DNA from: Archaeoglobaceae archaeon
Lineage (GTDB): Archaea; Halobacteriota; Archaeoglobi; Archaeoglobales; Archaeoglobaceae
DNA: 64,000 bases
Reading direction: 5' to 3'
Assembly: GCA_027028145.1 (NCBI GenBank)
Contig: JALVJV010000011.1
Location: 1 to 64,000 of the forward strand
Positions 31,844 to 43,860 of this stretch are shown piece after piece (position 1 is the first letter of the stretch; every line of letters starts with the position of its first letter). The translations under genes were made by a program, and so were the position numbers. The notes below the pieces were generated by a model. It was not told the DNA's origin and made no database searches. It saw nothing but the letters and a program-made list of their open reading frames with translations.

Positions 31844-33523
31844 ATGCAGGTTGAAAGAATCGTAGATGTAGCTTTGGGTAAGGAAAAGGCGGATCTGGTC
31901 ATAAAAAACGCTGAAATAGTCAACGTTCTTACCGAGGAGTTCATCAAAGCCGATATAGCCGTCTGCGGTAACAGAATCGCCGGAATCGGAAATTACAGCG
32001 GGATAGAGGAGATAGACGCCGAAGGGTTATACGCAGTTCCCGGACTAATAGACGGGCATACACACATCGAGATGTCCATGCTCAGCGTTACCGAATTCGC
32101 CCGAATTGTCGTGCCGAAGGGAACGACGAGCGTCGTTGCTGATCCTCACGAAATAGCCAACGTCTTGGGCAAGGAAGGTATAAGGGTTCTGCTTGAGGAG
32201 GCTAAAACGACTCCGCTGAAAGTTTTCTGCATGATACCCTCCTGCGTTCCTTCCTCACCGCTCGAAACTTCCGGGGCTAAGATCACAGCCGAAGATATTG
32301 CCGAGATGCTCGAATGGGAGAACGTCATAGGATTGGCTGAGATGATGAACTATCCCGGCGTAATTAACAAGGATTCCGAAGTTCTGAGGAAGATAGAAGT
32401 TGTCAGAGCCAGAGGAAAGCCTATAGACGGGCATTGTCCGATGCTTAGAGGTAAAGATCTAAACGCATACGTATCAGCCGGAATAGGATCGGATCACGAA
32501 AGCATAAGCGAGGATGAAGCGATGGAGAAGCTGAGATTGGGCATGCGTATCATGATCAGAGAGGGGTCGGTTGCAAGGAATCTCAAAGCTCTGCTCAACC
32601 TCGCAAAGAAGGCTTACAGATGGTGCATGCTCGTTACAGACGGCGACAGAACTACTCGCGATTTGATAGAGCAGGGGTATTTGGATTACGTTTACAGAAG
32701 GGCCGTGGAGGAGGGAGTAGATCCGATTAAAGCCTTGCAGATGTGCACTCTGAATCCGGCGGAGTGGTTTGGAATAGATGCCGGTTTGATAGCTCCGGGC
32801 AGATATGCGGATATAGTCCTGCTTAAGAACTTGGAGAGGTTCGAAGTCGTGAGGGTTATAGCGAATGGAAAGCCGGTGGGCGAGATAAGAAGGACTTACG
32901 AGTATCCGAAGTTCGTAAAGAGCAGTGTTAAACTGAAGAAGCCTATAGAACCGAAGGACATAGCAATAGAAGGCAAGGGTATGGCGAGGATAATCAGGGT
33001 TATCGAGGGAGAAATCGTCACCGGCGAGGACAGGGAGTATGTGGAGGGAATAGACATTGAGAGGGACATTTTGAAGATAGTCGTCGTAGAAAGGCACAAG
33101 GCAACCGGTAACATCGGAAAGGGCTACATTAGGGGATTCGGGATTAAAAGGGGTGCATTTGCGTCCTCGGTCGCTCACGATGCGCATAACATCGTAGCAG
33201 TGGGAACGAACGACGATGATATATGCAGAGCCGTTAACAGAATCGCCGAACTTCAGGGAGGAATAGTGGTAGTCGCCGATAACGAGATCAAAGCGGAATT
33301 GCAACTGGATATAGCCGGGCTAATGAGCGAGGAGAGGGCAGAAGTGGTGGCGGAGAAGATCGATAGAATTCACGAAGAGCTCAGAAAATTGGGATGCAGA
33401 CATCCATCCCCCGTCTTCGCCCTTTCCTTCATGGCTTTGCCTGTCATTCCGAAGTTGAAGATCACCGATTTGGGTCTCGTAGACGTTGAAAAATTTGAAA
33501 TTACGGATGTTTTCGTCGTTTAA
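31844..33523 (+). CDS. ade: Adenine deaminase
   Basis: 559 residues of the amidohydrolase superfamily; converts adenine to hypoxanthine. The first metal-binding motif is PGLIDGHTHIEMSM near residue 68, followed by GTTSVVADPHEIANVLG, PIDGHCPMLRG and ISEDEAMEKLRLGMRIMIREGS. The C-terminal domain with HDAHNIVAVGTND is specific to the Ade family. A TATA-like TAGTATAG lies about 30 nt upstream. The 159-nt gap before it holds nothing else that I can support. Confidence 0.94.
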   Translation: MQVERIVDVALGKEKADLVIKNAEIVNVLTEEFIKADIAVCGNRIAGIGNYSGIEEIDAEGLYAVPGLIDGHTHIEMSMLSVTEFARIVVPKGTTSVVADPHEIANVLGKEGIRVLLEEAKTTPLKVFCMIPSCVPSSPLETSGAKITAEDIAEMLEWENVIGLAEMMNYPGVINKDSEVLRKIEVVRARGKPIDGHCPMLRGKDLNAYVSAGIGSDHESISEDEAMEKLRLGMRIMIREGSVARNLKALLNLAKKAYRWCMLVTDGDRTTRDLIEQGYLDYVYRRAVEEGVDPIKALQMCTLNPAEWFGIDAGLIAPGRYADIVLLKNLERFEVVRVIANGKPVGEIRRTYEYPKFVKSSVKLKKPIEPKDIAIEGKGMARIIRVIEGEIVTGEDREYVEGIDIERDILKIVVVERHKATGNIGKGYIRGFGIKRGAFASSVAHDAHNIVAVGTNDDDICRAVNRIAELQGGIVVVADNEIKAELQLDIAGLMSEERAEVVAEKIDRIHEELRKLGCRHPSPVFALSFMALPVIPKLKITDLGLVDVEKFEITDVFVV

Positions 33524-33542
33524 AAATTTTTATGTTGAACAA

Positions 33543-36500
33543 TCAAGCGATCTGTCTGATCTCCTCGTAAAGCTCCTGAAGAGCCTTGTAATAGTCGAGT
33601 TCTCCTCTCTCTATGGCATCCATCTTCTCCTCAAGCAACCTCGTCCTCTCTTCGGAAACGAAGCTTCCGTAGTTGCTTGCCAAATACCTATAAACCTCTA
33701 TACCCCTCTTCGTCGGAATAACCCTTCCGTTCTTCTCGATAACGTAATTTCTGATGAAAAGCCTATCCACTATCGTTGCGTAAGTTGAGGGTCTCCCTAT
33801 TCCTCTCTCCTTCATAAGCTGGACTATGTCCGACTGTGTGAACAGAGGAGCCTTGGGCACGGTTCTAATCTCAGCCTTAACCCTGATCTTACCAACAGGC
33901 AACTCCTTCTTAACCCAAACGCTCCACTTGTAAAGCTCCACAGCCTTTCCCTCCGCATGAAGAAACCTCTCCTCCTCGACCTCCCTGCCGTCAAACCTTA
34001 TGAGATATCTTGCAGTCTTAATGCGGTAAGGCTTGCACTGGCTCGCCATGAACCTTCTGAAGATCAGATCGTATAACGCGAGATGCCTCCACGTGATGCC
34101 TTCGACCTGAATGACACCTTCCTGAATCAACCTCTGAAGAGTATCCTTTGGAATAGGTCTCGTCGGACGAATGCATTCGTGAGCACCTTCCATGAACCAC
34201 TCCCTCGGCGTGAAATCGTCTCCCAAATACTCTTTGGCAATCCTAAGCCCGACGTCGCTCACTCTCGTCGAATCCGTTCGGTGATACGTCGTTAAACCGG
34301 ATTCGAAGAGATCTTGAGCGAGTTTCATCGCCTCCTTTGCGGGAATCTTCAGAATCGCGTTCGCATCCCTCAGCATTGCGTCGGTGGTGTATGGAGGCAG
34401 AGGCGTTTTCTCCTCAACTCTCTCCTCCAAAAGCTTGATCTCCAACTCGAGTTCGGTTTCTCCCGTCTTAGCTTTCTCATCAACCTCAAGAACCAAATCC
34501 AAATCCCTAACTATCGCTATCTTCTTCTTCTGTTTGTATTCGTTGAACCTATCGATAACCCAGCCCAAAACCGGCGTCTGCGCTCTTCCGGCTGATAGGT
34601 TTCGATCTCCGAAAACTTCCCAGAGCTTCTGGCTTAAAACGAACCCTATCCAACGATCCTCAATTCTTCTAACTATCTGCGCTTTGACGAGGTTCTCGTC
34701 GATATCTCTAAGGTTCTTCAGAGCTTCCGTTACCGCTCTCCTTGTAACCTCGTGAAACTCCGCTCTTTTAACTTCTCCGCATCCGGCTAACAGATTCTTG
34801 AGATCCCAAGCGATCTTTTCTCCTTCCGAGTCGGGATCTGTTCCGATTATTATCCTTTCGGCATCATGCGCGAGTCTCCTTAGGGCGTTGATCCTCTTCT
34901 TCGAATCATCAACGTTCTTGCTACCGCACTTCGGACATTCCTCCCTCTCCTCAGTCCACTGGTAGTTGCAGTCTCTACAGCGCTTTATCGAGGCGTAGAT
35001 CGGAACGAATCTGCCGTTCACTAAAACGCCGTGGAATCCCTGATTCGTTATCAGATCCGTCACATGCCCTATGCAAGCTGTAACGAGCAAAACGTGCTCT
35101 GCCGTTGGCACCTCATAAGCTACGAGCTCTACATCTCCATTTTTGTCTGTGAAGACCTTTATGCTCGGCTGTCCGAAGAACCTCGATATCTGCTTGGCTT
35201 TCGTCGGGCTTTCGACTATGAATAAAGTCGGCTTTATCGCGTCGAACTCCGCTTTTCTCCTAAACCTCTCCCTCGTCTCGTTTATCTCTTTGATCAGAGC
35301 TTCGAAGTTTACCTCATCCAAACTTTTAAACTCGATATCGTAGTAGCTCGCCCTGTTTACGAAAGCCTTCAGAATTTCCTCGTCAGCTTCGAACAAGAAC
35401 GATGCTCCCTTCGTTATACCTCCAGCGAAGAGCCTCGAGGTTCTTCCTGAACCTTGGATGTATGTCCTAACATCTGGAAATATTATCTCGCCCTTCCTAA
35501 CGACGATATCCTTCTCCTCTATTTCTCCTTTTTCGAGTAACTGCTTTAATATCGCTCTGAGTTCGTTGAGCATGTCTTCCCTTTTATCCAAAACGGAGAG
35601 GTAGGGGATATACTTCTTCACCTCTTCGTGCGTTCTGAAGATCAGTGCGAGGGTTCTGATTATTCCGACGCTCGCCGTATCGATATCCTCTACCTTAACC
35701 CTGAAAACCGGAGCGCCGAAGAATACGGCGAATCTTATTCTTTCGGGTAGATCCAAACCCCTTACGAGCGTTCCGTAGTAGTAGGCTGTTCCGACGAGTA
35801 GATCTATTTCTCCCTTTTCAAAGAGCTCGTAATCCTTCTTCTTTCCGGCAGTCACAATTCCTATCTTGAATCCCCTCTCCTTCAAAATCTCGTAAAGCCT
35901 CTCAGCTTCCTCAGTCGTTCTCGCGTATATGATTCCGCCCGTCCCCATCTTTTTCAGGATTTCGCAAAGCAGATCGATGTCCTCGCTGTTGATTGCGACA
36001 TCCTCTATGTTTCTAACCGCATGCGTCGAAGTTCCGACATCGAAGTTCAAGAGCTCCCTGAAGAGCTGAACCTTCTGCCCCTTCTTGGCAGTTGCTGTGG
36101 AAACCATTAGGCATCCCTTAGCCTTCCCCTTCCATTTTCTCTCCTTGGCATCGTAGTAGAATCCCAAGAGCATCAGAATTCTATCGACGTTCTTTGAAGC
36201 CTTCAATACGGAATCCACATCATCGACGAATATGAAATCGAAGGTAAATCCCTTGAGGCTTGAGAAGTGCTTGGACAGAAACTGTGCAGTTGTGACGAGA
36301 ATATCGAATTTGCGGGATTCCAAAAGCTCGAAGAATCTATCCTTCTCCTCCTTCTTAAGCCCGCCGTGGTAGTATAGGATCGTCACATCCCCTTCCTCAT
36401 TCAGCCCGGCTTTGACTCCATACTTCTCGCAATACTTGGCGAGATCTTCGGTTACTTGCTTAACCAAAAGCGTCGTGGGAAGGATCACGTAGCTCTTCTT

Positions 36501-36797
36501 CTTTCTTAGAGCGAAGAAGAGGGACACAGCCGAGCCGAATGATGTTTTGCCGATTCCAGTAGGAGCGACGGCGGCGAAACTCTCTCCTCTTAGAATTCTT
36601 TTAGCCCAAAAACGCTGAATAGATCTCGGCTCACCGATTATCTTTCTGAAGAACTCGAAGAACTCCTCAACCACCTTATCGAACTTATACCTGCACATTT
36701 TCAGGTTTCTCTTTTTGCAAACTCCCTCCAAAGCCTCCTCAACCGTGAAATCGTTACCGCAAACCTGACAGAGGTTAGCGTAAATGGCTTGGATCAT
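33543..36797 (-). CDS. rgy: Reverse gyrase
   Basis: 1084 residues combining an SF2 helicase-like module and a type IA topoisomerase; introduces positive supercoils and marks hyperthermophiles. An N-terminal zinc finger (C10, C13, C27, C35) precedes Walker A APTGIGKTS. The Walker B position reads VDDVDS. The topoisomerase half starts at TLFIVESPTKAKQISRFFG, with a second zinc finger CRDCNYQW/CPKCGSKN, the acidic GTDPDSEGEKIAWDL and the catalytic Tyr at about residue 838 in GLTTYHRTDSTRVSD. No intein is present and both zinc fingers are complete. Confidence 0.97.
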   Translation of the reverse strand: MIQAIYANLCQVCGNDFTVEEALEGVCKKRNLKMCRYKFDKVVEEFFEFFRKIIGEPRSIQRFWAKRILRGESFAAVAPTGIGKTSFGSAVSLFFALRKKKSYVILPTTLLVKQVTEDLAKYCEKYGVKAGLNEEGDVTILYYHGGLKKEEKDRFFELLESRKFDILVTTAQFLSKHFSSLKGFTFDFIFVDDVDSVLKASKNVDRILMLLGFYYDAKERKWKGKAKGCLMVSTATAKKGQKVQLFRELLNFDVGTSTHAVRNIEDVAINSEDIDLLCEILKKMGTGGIIYARTTEEAERLYEILKERGFKIGIVTAGKKKDYELFEKGEIDLLVGTAYYYGTLVRGLDLPERIRFAVFFGAPVFRVKVEDIDTASVGIIRTLALIFRTHEEVKKYIPYLSVLDKREDMLNELRAILKQLLEKGEIEEKDIVVRKGEIIFPDVRTYIQGSGRTSRLFAGGITKGASFLFEADEEILKAFVNRASYYDIEFKSLDEVNFEALIKEINETRERFRRKAEFDAIKPTLFIVESPTKAKQISRFFGQPSIKVFTDKNGDVELVAYEVPTAEHVLLVTACIGHVTDLITNQGFHGVLVNGRFVPIYASIKRCRDCNYQWTEEREECPKCGSKNVDDSKKRINALRRLAHDAERIIIGTDPDSEGEKIAWDLKNLLAGCGEVKRAEFHEVTRRAVTEALKNLRDIDENLVKAQIVRRIEDRWIGFVLSQKLWEVFGDRNLSAGRAQTPVLGWVIDRFNEYKQKKKIAIVRDLDLVLEVDEKAKTGETELELEIKLLEERVEEKTPLPPYTTDAMLRDANAILKIPAKEAMKLAQDLFESGLTTYHRTDSTRVSDVGLRIAKEYLGDDFTPREWFMEGAHECIRPTRPIPKDTLQRLIQEGVIQVEGITWRHLALYDLIFRRFMASQCKPYRIKTARYLIRFDGREVEEERFLHAEGKAVELYKWSVWVKKELPVGKIRVKAEIRTVPKAPLFTQSDIVQLMKERGIGRPSTYATIVDRLFIRNYVIEKNGRVIPTKRGIEVYRYLASNYGSFVSEERTRLLEEKMDAIERGELDYYKALQELYEEIRQIA

Positions 36798-36849
36798 AAT
36801 TTGATTGGGCTAATAAAAAGTTAAAAACCTTTTGGGCTGAGAGATTTCG

Positions 36850-37554
36850 ATGTTTTCCGTCAGAGTTGAGAGGGTGGTTAGGCATACCGAGAGCATAGCG
36901 ACGATCTTCTTCGATCGTGTGATTCCTTCCTATCCCGGTCAGTTTCTCATGGTGAACGTCTTCGGCTATGAGGAGATTCCGCTCAGCCTATCGTCTCCGA
37001 ATTCGATCACCGTTAAAGCCGTCGGAGAAACGACTAACGCTTTGGTGAACATAAATAGAGGAGAGTTGTTGGGAATAAGAGGGCCATTCGGCAAGCCTTT
37101 TACGCCGTCTAACAAAGCTCTCATAATTGCCGGAGGAATCGGAATCGCTCCGCTGAAGTTTCTGCACGACTACCTGATGGAGAGGGGTGCGGAAGTTTTG
37201 GTCGTTTTCGGAGCCAGAACGTCCGAAGAGCTTATTTGGAGGGATGAGTTCGAGAATTTGCTCATTGCAACTGATGACGGCTCGGAAGGATTTAAGGGAA
37301 ACGTTGTAGAGCTGATGAAAGCCTGCGATATCGATTTGGACGGATTTGAAAGGATATACTGTTGCGGACCGAAGCCTATGCTTAAAGGGTTATACGAGCT
37401 TTTTAAGGCTGAGAACGTTCTCGACAAAGCGGAGTTTTCGTTGGAGAACTACATGAGATGCGGGATCGGACTTTGCGGTTCTTGCGTTCTTGAAAACGGC
37501 TTAAGGGTTTGCGTTGAAGGAGCTGTGTTTAGAGGTAGCGAGATCGTGCTATAA
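36850..37554 (+). CDS. pyrK: Dihydroorotate dehydrogenase electron transfer subunit
   Basis: 234 residues of the ferredoxin-reductase family. An FAD domain (VIPSYPGQFLMV, EIPLSLSS) is followed by an NAD domain (IIAGGIGIAPLKFL, YCCGPKPML) and a C-terminal [2Fe-2S] site (MRCGIGLCGSCVL plus VCVEG) with four Cys. It passes electrons between PyrD and NAD. pyrD is not nearby. Divergent from reverse gyrase with a 52-nt gap. Confidence 0.9.
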   Translation: MFSVRVERVVRHTESIATIFFDRVIPSYPGQFLMVNVFGYEEIPLSLSSPNSITVKAVGETTNALVNINRGELLGIRGPFGKPFTPSNKALIIAGGIGIAPLKFLHDYLMERGAEVLVVFGARTSEELIWRDEFENLLIATDDGSEGFKGNVVELMKACDIDLDGFERIYCCGPKPMLKGLYELFKAENVLDKAEFSLENYMRCGIGLCGSCVLENGLRVCVEGAVFRGSEIVL

Positions 37555-37586
37555 TGATTTATATAATGAGCGTTTAGTATTAAATT

Positions 37587-38318
37587 ATGAAGGTAGTATT
37601 CCACCCGGAATTCCTGAAGGTTTACGCTAACGATCCCGCCGCGGCTGAAGGCAGATTAGAGTGTATTTTGAAGGAGATCGAGAACGATTACGAATTCGTA
37701 ACACCCGAACCGGCTAAGCTTGAAGATATTCTGCTCGTTCACACTCCGTTTTACGTTGAAGAAGTCAAGGCGGAAGGTCTTTACGATATCGCCGCTTTAG
37801 CCGTTGGAGGTGCGATAAAAGCCGCGAAAATAGCGTTCGAAGAACCGGCATTCGCTTTGATAAGACCTCCCGGACATCACGCCAGCCCGGATAGAGGATG
37901 GGGTTTCTGCTACTTCAACAACATAGCTATTTCGGTCAGAAAGCTTATGAAGGACGGTTTGATACGAAAAGCCGTAATCGTAGATTTTGACCTTCACTTC
38001 GGCGACGGAACTGCGAACGCGTTCTGCACCGACAAAAACGTCGTTTACCATCACATGCCTCAAGACGACATAGCGAGCATCGAAGATATACTGAGGTCGG
38101 TCGAATACGATATAATAGCCGTCTCAGCCGGTTTCGATAAGCACAGGATGGATTGGGGCTACTATCTGAACACCGAAGACTACAAAACTATCGGCGAGAT
38201 AATTAAGGAGTATTCGGAGGAATACTGCTTCGGAAGAAGATATGCGGTGCTGGAAGGCGGTTACAATCAGGAAGTTCTGGGAAAGAACGTTAAAGCGTTT
38301 TTAAAGGGTTTTGAGTGA
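37587..38318 (+). CDS. Histone deacetylase-family zinc hydrolase
   Basis: 243 residues, a compact form of the arginase/deacetylase fold. The charge-relay segment is [11 protein letters not shown] with H97-H98, metal ligands are in [11 protein letters not shown] (D135, H137) and SAGFDKH (near D198), and the C-terminal LEGGYN is present. Archaeal members are called HDAC-like, acetoin utilisation or acetylpolyamine amidohydrolase; the substrate is unknown. An HMf-type histone lies about 7 kb away, but histone deacetylation should not be assumed. It lies about 50 nt before trpB2. Confidence 0.9.
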   Translation: MKVVFHPEFLKVYANDPAAAEGRLECILKEIENDYEFVTPEPAKLEDILLVHTPFYVEEVKAEGLYDIAALAVGGAIKAAKIAFEEPAFALIRPPGHHASPDRGWGFCYFNNIAISVRKLMKDGLIRKAVIVDFDLHFGDGTANAFCTDKNVVYHHMPQDDIASIEDILRSVEYDIIAVSAGFDKHRMDWGYYLNTEDYKTIGEIIKEYSEEYCFGRRYAVLEGGYNQEVLGKNVKAFLKGFE

Positions 38319-38367
38319 ACGCGAACAAAACCCAAAGGCTTATCTTCTGTGCTACGATTTGGCAAAC

Positions 38368-39660
38368 ATGCGTAAAGTTCTGCTCAGCGAGGACGAGATG
38401 CCAACCTACTGGTATAACATACTCCCCGATCTGCCGGAACCTCTGCCGCCTCCACTGCATCCCGTAACGAAAGAGCCGGTGAAGCCCGAAGATCTGAAGC
38501 CGATCTTTCCGATGGCTTTGATAAAACAGGAGTTCGCTGAAGATCGCTGGATCAAGATTCCCGAGGAGGTCAGGGAAGTCTACGCTTTGTGGAGACCCAC
38601 ACCCCTGATTCGTGCGGAAAGACTTGAGAAGGCTCTAAAAACTCCGGCAAGGATTTACTTCAAATACGAAGGTGCAAGCCCGCCAGGGAGCCACAAGCCG
38701 AATACGGCGGTAGCTCAAGCGTATTACAACGCGAAAGAAGGGATAGAAAGACTCACCACCGAAACCGGAGCCGGGCAGTGGGGTTCTGCTTTATGCTTCG
38801 CTACTAAGCTATTCGATCTGAAGTGCACGGTATACATGGTCAAAGTCAGCTATCATCAGAAGCCTTACAGAAGGGTTCTGATGGAAACTTGGGGCGGAGA
38901 GGTTATTCCTTCTCCAAGCGATAGGACTGAGGTCGGAAGGAAGATTTTGGAGCAAGATCCTGACAATCCGGGAAGCTTAGGAATAGCGATAAGCGAGGCT
39001 ATAGAGGATGCGGTAAAGCACGATAACACGAACTACAGCTTAGGAAGCGTTCTAAACCATGTTCTGTTGCACCAGACCATAATAGGACTCGAAGCCAAAA
39101 AGCAGTTGGAGATGATCGATGAAAAGCCGGATATAATTGTGGGTTGCGTTGGAGGGGGAAGCAACTTCGCCGGCTTGTGCTATCCTTTCGTTAAGGATGC
39201 TCAGAAGGATGGAATAAGGATCATAGCCGTAGAACCGACAGCCTGTCCTACGCTGACGAAGGGAGAATACAAATACGACTACGGAGACACAGCCGGACTG
39301 ACGCCTCTGCTTAAGATGTTCACGCTCGGACACGACTTCATTCCGCCTCCGATCCACGCTGGCGGTTTGAGGTATCACGGAGATGCTCCCACTCTCTGCA
39401 TGCTCGTAAAACACGGAATTATAGAGGCGAGGGCTGTAAGCCAGATTTCGACTTTTGAGGCTGGAGTTATGTTTGCAAGAACCGAAGGAATAGTTCCCGC
39501 TCCGGAAACGAATCATGCGATTAGGGTCGTAATAGATGAGGCTTTGAAGGCGAAGGAGCGGGAGGAGGAAAAGGTCATACTGTTCAACTTCAGCGGACAC
39601 GGGCTTTTGGATCTTCAAGCCTACGACGACTTCCTATACGGAAGACTCAAGGATACGTGA
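38368..39660 (+). CDS. trpB2: Tryptophan synthase beta chain, TrpB2 type
   Basis: 430 residues from the ATG at 38368 ([17 protein letters not shown]), which matches the usual TrpB2 start; an upstream TTG at 38311 overlaps the deacetylase gene. The PLP Lys is in PGSHKPNTA, the phosphate-binding loop in [12 protein letters not shown] and the C-terminal FSGHGLLDL. The N-terminal [13 protein letters not shown] extension defines the TrpB2 subgroup, which works without a TrpA partner in some organisms and may act as a serine deaminase or use free indole. No other trp genes are nearby. Confidence 0.95.
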   Translation: MRKVLLSEDEMPTYWYNILPDLPEPLPPPLHPVTKEPVKPEDLKPIFPMALIKQEFAEDRWIKIPEEVREVYALWRPTPLIRAERLEKALKTPARIYFKYEGASPPGSHKPNTAVAQAYYNAKEGIERLTTETGAGQWGSALCFATKLFDLKCTVYMVKVSYHQKPYRRVLMETWGGEVIPSPSDRTEVGRKILEQDPDNPGSLGIAISEAIEDAVKHDNTNYSLGSVLNHVLLHQTIIGLEAKKQLEMIDEKPDIIVGCVGGGSNFAGLCYPFVKDAQKDGIRIIAVEPTACPTLTKGEYKYDYGDTAGLTPLLKMFTLGHDFIPPPIHAGGLRYHGDAPTLCMLVKHGIIEARAVSQISTFEAGVMFARTEGIVPAPETNHAIRVVIDEALKAKEREEEKVILFNFSGHGLLDLQAYDDFLYGRLKDT

Positions 39661-39727
39661 TCTTGCCACCGATGTTTAAGTTTTATTTATTTTTGAATAT
39701 TTAAATAAATTATTAAAATTAATTAAA
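39661..39727. terminator. AT-rich convergent intergenic region
   Basis: Between the ends of trpB2 and glnK lie T-rich runs on both strands (TTTTATTTATTTTTG rightward, and an A/T alternation near 39700-39727). Archaeal transcription ends at such T tracts, so the region probably holds both terminators. Confidence 0.5.
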
Positions 39728-41267
<1,540 letters not shown>

Positions 41268-41312
41268 AGCCCAAGCAGAGTTATGATGTTTTTAACAATT
41301 TTTAGGAATAAC

Positions 41313-41340
41313 TCATAAAAGTTCATAAATTTTCATAAAG
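41313..41340. promoter_or_regulatory. Three direct CATAAA repeats with 10-bp period upstream of amt
   Basis: CTCATAAAA, TTCATAAAT and TTCATAAAG start every 10 bp, so all copies face the same side of the helix. They lie 46-73 nt upstream of the amt start, just above the AT-rich probable TATA region (minus-strand GTTAAAAAC near 41290). This fits a cooperative regulator site. It does not resemble the GGAA-N6-TTCC site of methanogen NrpR. Confidence 0.5.
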
Positions 41341-41363
41341 TGGGTTTAGATTTTGAGGAATCT

Positions 41364-42458
41364 TTAAACGATGGATCGAGGAATCAACCCCTGCATCATC
41401 ATGCAGTCTACAATTACCAAGGCTACCATCGCCTCAAGCACCGGAACAGCTCTCGGAACTATGCAGGGATCGTGTCTCCCCTTTATTACGATCGTTTCCT
41501 CTTGCATCGTTCTGTAATTCACGGTTCTCTGGGGCTTTGAAATCGACGGTGTGGGTTTTATTGCGACTCTTATTATTATGTCTTCTCCGTTAGATATACC
41601 GCCTAAAATTCCTCCGGCGTTGTTCGAAGCAAATCTGATCTTGCCATCTTTGATTATTATCGGATCGTTGTTTTCGCTACCCCTCATCTTCGCAACCCTA
41701 AAACCCGCTCCGATCTCAACGCCCTTAACGGCCGGAACGCTCATTAGGGCGAAAGCCAAATAAGCATCGAGTTTGAGGAATACGGGTTCACCCAAGCCGG
41801 CTGGGGGATTCTTGACGATTATCTCAGCAATACCTCCGACGCTGTCTCCCTCTTTCTTTGCGTTCAGTATGGCATCTTCCATAAGCTTTGCCTTCTCCTC
41901 ATCCGGACATCTAACCGGATTGCTTTCAGCCTTCTTTACGATCTCCTCGAATTCCATGCCCGATACATCGCAACTTATTCCGGCGATCTCCTTCGTGTAT
42001 CCTCCGACTTTAACTCCAAAACGTTCGAGGATCTTCTTGGCTATTGCTCCAGCCGCTACTCTGCCAACGGTTTCTCTTGCCGAGGCTCTGCCTCCACCTC
42101 TCCAGTCCCTAATTCCGAACTTAGCCCAATACGTGAAATCCGCATGACCGGGGCGGAAGAGGTCTTTAATCTCCTCGTAAGGTTTGGAATTAACGTCCTT
42201 ATTCTCAACGATCATCGAAATAGGCGTGCCCAAAGTTTTTCCTTCGAAGACCCCTGAGAGGATCTTGACTCTGTCCTTTTCCTTCCTCTGCGATGCCAAT
42301 CTTCCGCCGGGCTTTCTCCTATCCAACTCCCTTTGAATATCTTCCTCGCTGAGCTTTAAGCCTGCAGGACAACCGTCAACAACGCATCCAACTGCCAAAC
42401 CGTGGCTTTCCCCCCAAGTCGTTACCCTGAAGAGGTAGCCGAATGTGTTTCCGATCAT
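41364..42458 (-). CDS. aroC: Chorismate synthase
   Basis: 364 residues; last common step of aromatic amino-acid synthesis, FMN-dependent. The start ATG at 42456-42458 gives [20 protein letters not shown], the classical N-terminus; 13 extra upstream codons are not conserved. Family signatures [20 protein letters not shown] and [17 protein letters not shown] contain the catalytic His residues. It is divergent from truD with about 70 nt between the starts. Confidence 0.95.
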   Translation of the reverse strand: MIGNTFGYLFRVTTWGESHGLAVGCVVDGCPAGLKLSEEDIQRELDRRKPGGRLASQRKEKDRVKILSGVFEGKTLGTPISMIVENKDVNSKPYEEIKDLFRPGHADFTYWAKFGIRDWRGGGRASARETVGRVAAGAIAKKILERFGVKVGGYTKEIAGISCDVSGMEFEEIVKKAESNPVRCPDEEKAKLMEDAILNAKKEGDSVGGIAEIIVKNPPAGLGEPVFLKLDAYLAFALMSVPAVKGVEIGAGFRVAKMRGSENNDPIIIKDGKIRFASNNAGGILGGISNGEDIIIRVAIKPTPSISKPQRTVNYRTMQEETIVIKGRHDPCIVPRAVPVLEAMVALVIVDCMMMQGLIPRSIV

Positions 42459-42531
42459 CGCGAAACTGTCGACAAAAATTATTAAGATCTTTCTCATTAA
42501 CTTTTTTAACGTTCGATTACCTCTTGGTTTG

Positions 42532-43809
42532 GTGAACGTCGAGGAGAAGGTAGGTATAACGGCTTACATAACTAATACGGAAGGAATTGATGGCGAGATA
42601 AAGCAATCTATAGAAGATTTCTACGTTGAAGAGGTAACAAAGCTAAAGCTCAGCGATGAGGGACGATTTACGATCATCAAGGTTAGGAAGGTGAACTGGG
42701 ATACGCTGAACTTTGTTAGGGCGTTAGCAAACGCTTTGAGGATAAGTCAGAAGAGAATTCACTACGCCGGAACCAAAGACAAGAGAGCCGTGACGGTGCA
42801 ATACTTCGCCGTGAGCGGGTTGAAAGAAGAGCAGATTGAAAGGCTGAAGAATCTGAAGATCAAGGATGCCGAGATAGAGGTGTTGGGAAGATCGAATAGG
42901 GATATCCAATTGGGCGATCTGATAGGCAACAGGTTCAGGATAGTCGTCAGATCGACGAAGGATGGCGAAAAAATCGAGCGAATTTGCGAAGAACTAAAAG
43001 AAAAGGGGACTCCAAACTTCTTCGGTCTTCAACGCTTCGGCTCTATTCGCTTTATAACGCACGAAGTCGGTTTGCACATTCTAAAGAGGGACTACGAATC
43101 CGCGTTCTGGATTTACGTCGCCAAACCTTTCGAGGGTGAAAATGAAGAGGTGCGTAAAATAAGGGAGGAGCTCTGGAATACGAGGGATGCAAAATTTGGG
43201 CTGAGGGAGTTGCCGAAGTATCTCAGATACGAGAGAAATCTACTGCAGAAGCTTAGGGAGGGAAAGAGCGAAAAGGAAGCTCTGCTTTCTTTGCCCGAAA
43301 ACCTGAAGACGATGTTCGTTCACGCCTATCAGTCGTATGTATTCAATCGAGTGCTTTCAGCCAGAATCAAAGAGTTCGGCAGTCTTAAGATCGTGGAAAG
43401 GGGGGACTGGGCAGATTTCGTAGAATTCGATGACGGATACTACCGTTTCGGGGAAGATTACGTTAGGGTGCACGAGTTCAACGAAAGCAGGGTTAGATTT
43501 CTGATCGAAAAGAGGAGAGCATCGCTTGCTATACCTCTCCCGGGTTACGAAACGGAACTCGGCGACGACTGGACTTCCCAGAAAATCAGGGAATTTTTGG
43601 AAGAGGATGGAGTTAGGCTTGAGGATTTCAAGCACGAATACAGGGAGTTTTCGTCGAAAGGTGGATTAAGATGTGCGGACATACTCATCGAGCATACTGG
43701 TTTTAAATTCACATCGGCTGAGGATACCATCACGTTTGAGTTCTTCCTGCCAAAGGGTTGCTACGCTACTATAATGCTGAGGGAGTTCATCAAGAAGCCT
43801 CTATCTTGA
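42532..43809 (+). CDS. truD: tRNA pseudouridine(13) synthase TruD
   Basis: 425 residues from the GTG at 42532 (VNVEEKVGI), preceded by an AT-rich promoter-like stretch; the frame is open further upstream but that part overlaps the aroC 5' end. The catalytic Asp is in [15 protein letters not shown], with the FFGLQRFGS motif and the C-terminal ATIMLREF block. Archaeal TruD carries the inserted TRUD domain between residues 150 and 330, seen here. It modifies U13 and possibly other sites in tRNA. Confidence 0.93.
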   Translation: MNVEEKVGITAYITNTEGIDGEIKQSIEDFYVEEVTKLKLSDEGRFTIIKVRKVNWDTLNFVRALANALRISQKRIHYAGTKDKRAVTVQYFAVSGLKEEQIERLKNLKIKDAEIEVLGRSNRDIQLGDLIGNRFRIVVRSTKDGEKIERICEELKEKGTPNFFGLQRFGSIRFITHEVGLHILKRDYESAFWIYVAKPFEGENEEVRKIREELWNTRDAKFGLRELPKYLRYERNLLQKLREGKSEKEALLSLPENLKTMFVHAYQSYVFNRVLSARIKEFGSLKIVERGDWADFVEFDDGYYRFGEDYVRVHEFNESRVRFLIEKRRASLAIPLPGYETELGDDWTSQKIREFLEEDGVRLEDFKHEYREFSSKGGLRCADILIEHTGFKFTSAEDTITFEFFLPKGCYATIMLREFIKKPLS

Positions 43810-43860
43810 GTCATTCGAAATCACAACAGAGATATATACTAAAACGTCGATAGTTTATTT

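Noticed and set aside
33543-36797. Several antisense frames of 60-120 codons inside reverse gyrase
   Set aside because: They mirror the codon bias of the gene and have no start signals or domains.
41300-41345. GGAA near the amt promoter as an NrpR operator
   Set aside because: The required GGAA-N6-TTCC arrangement is not present.
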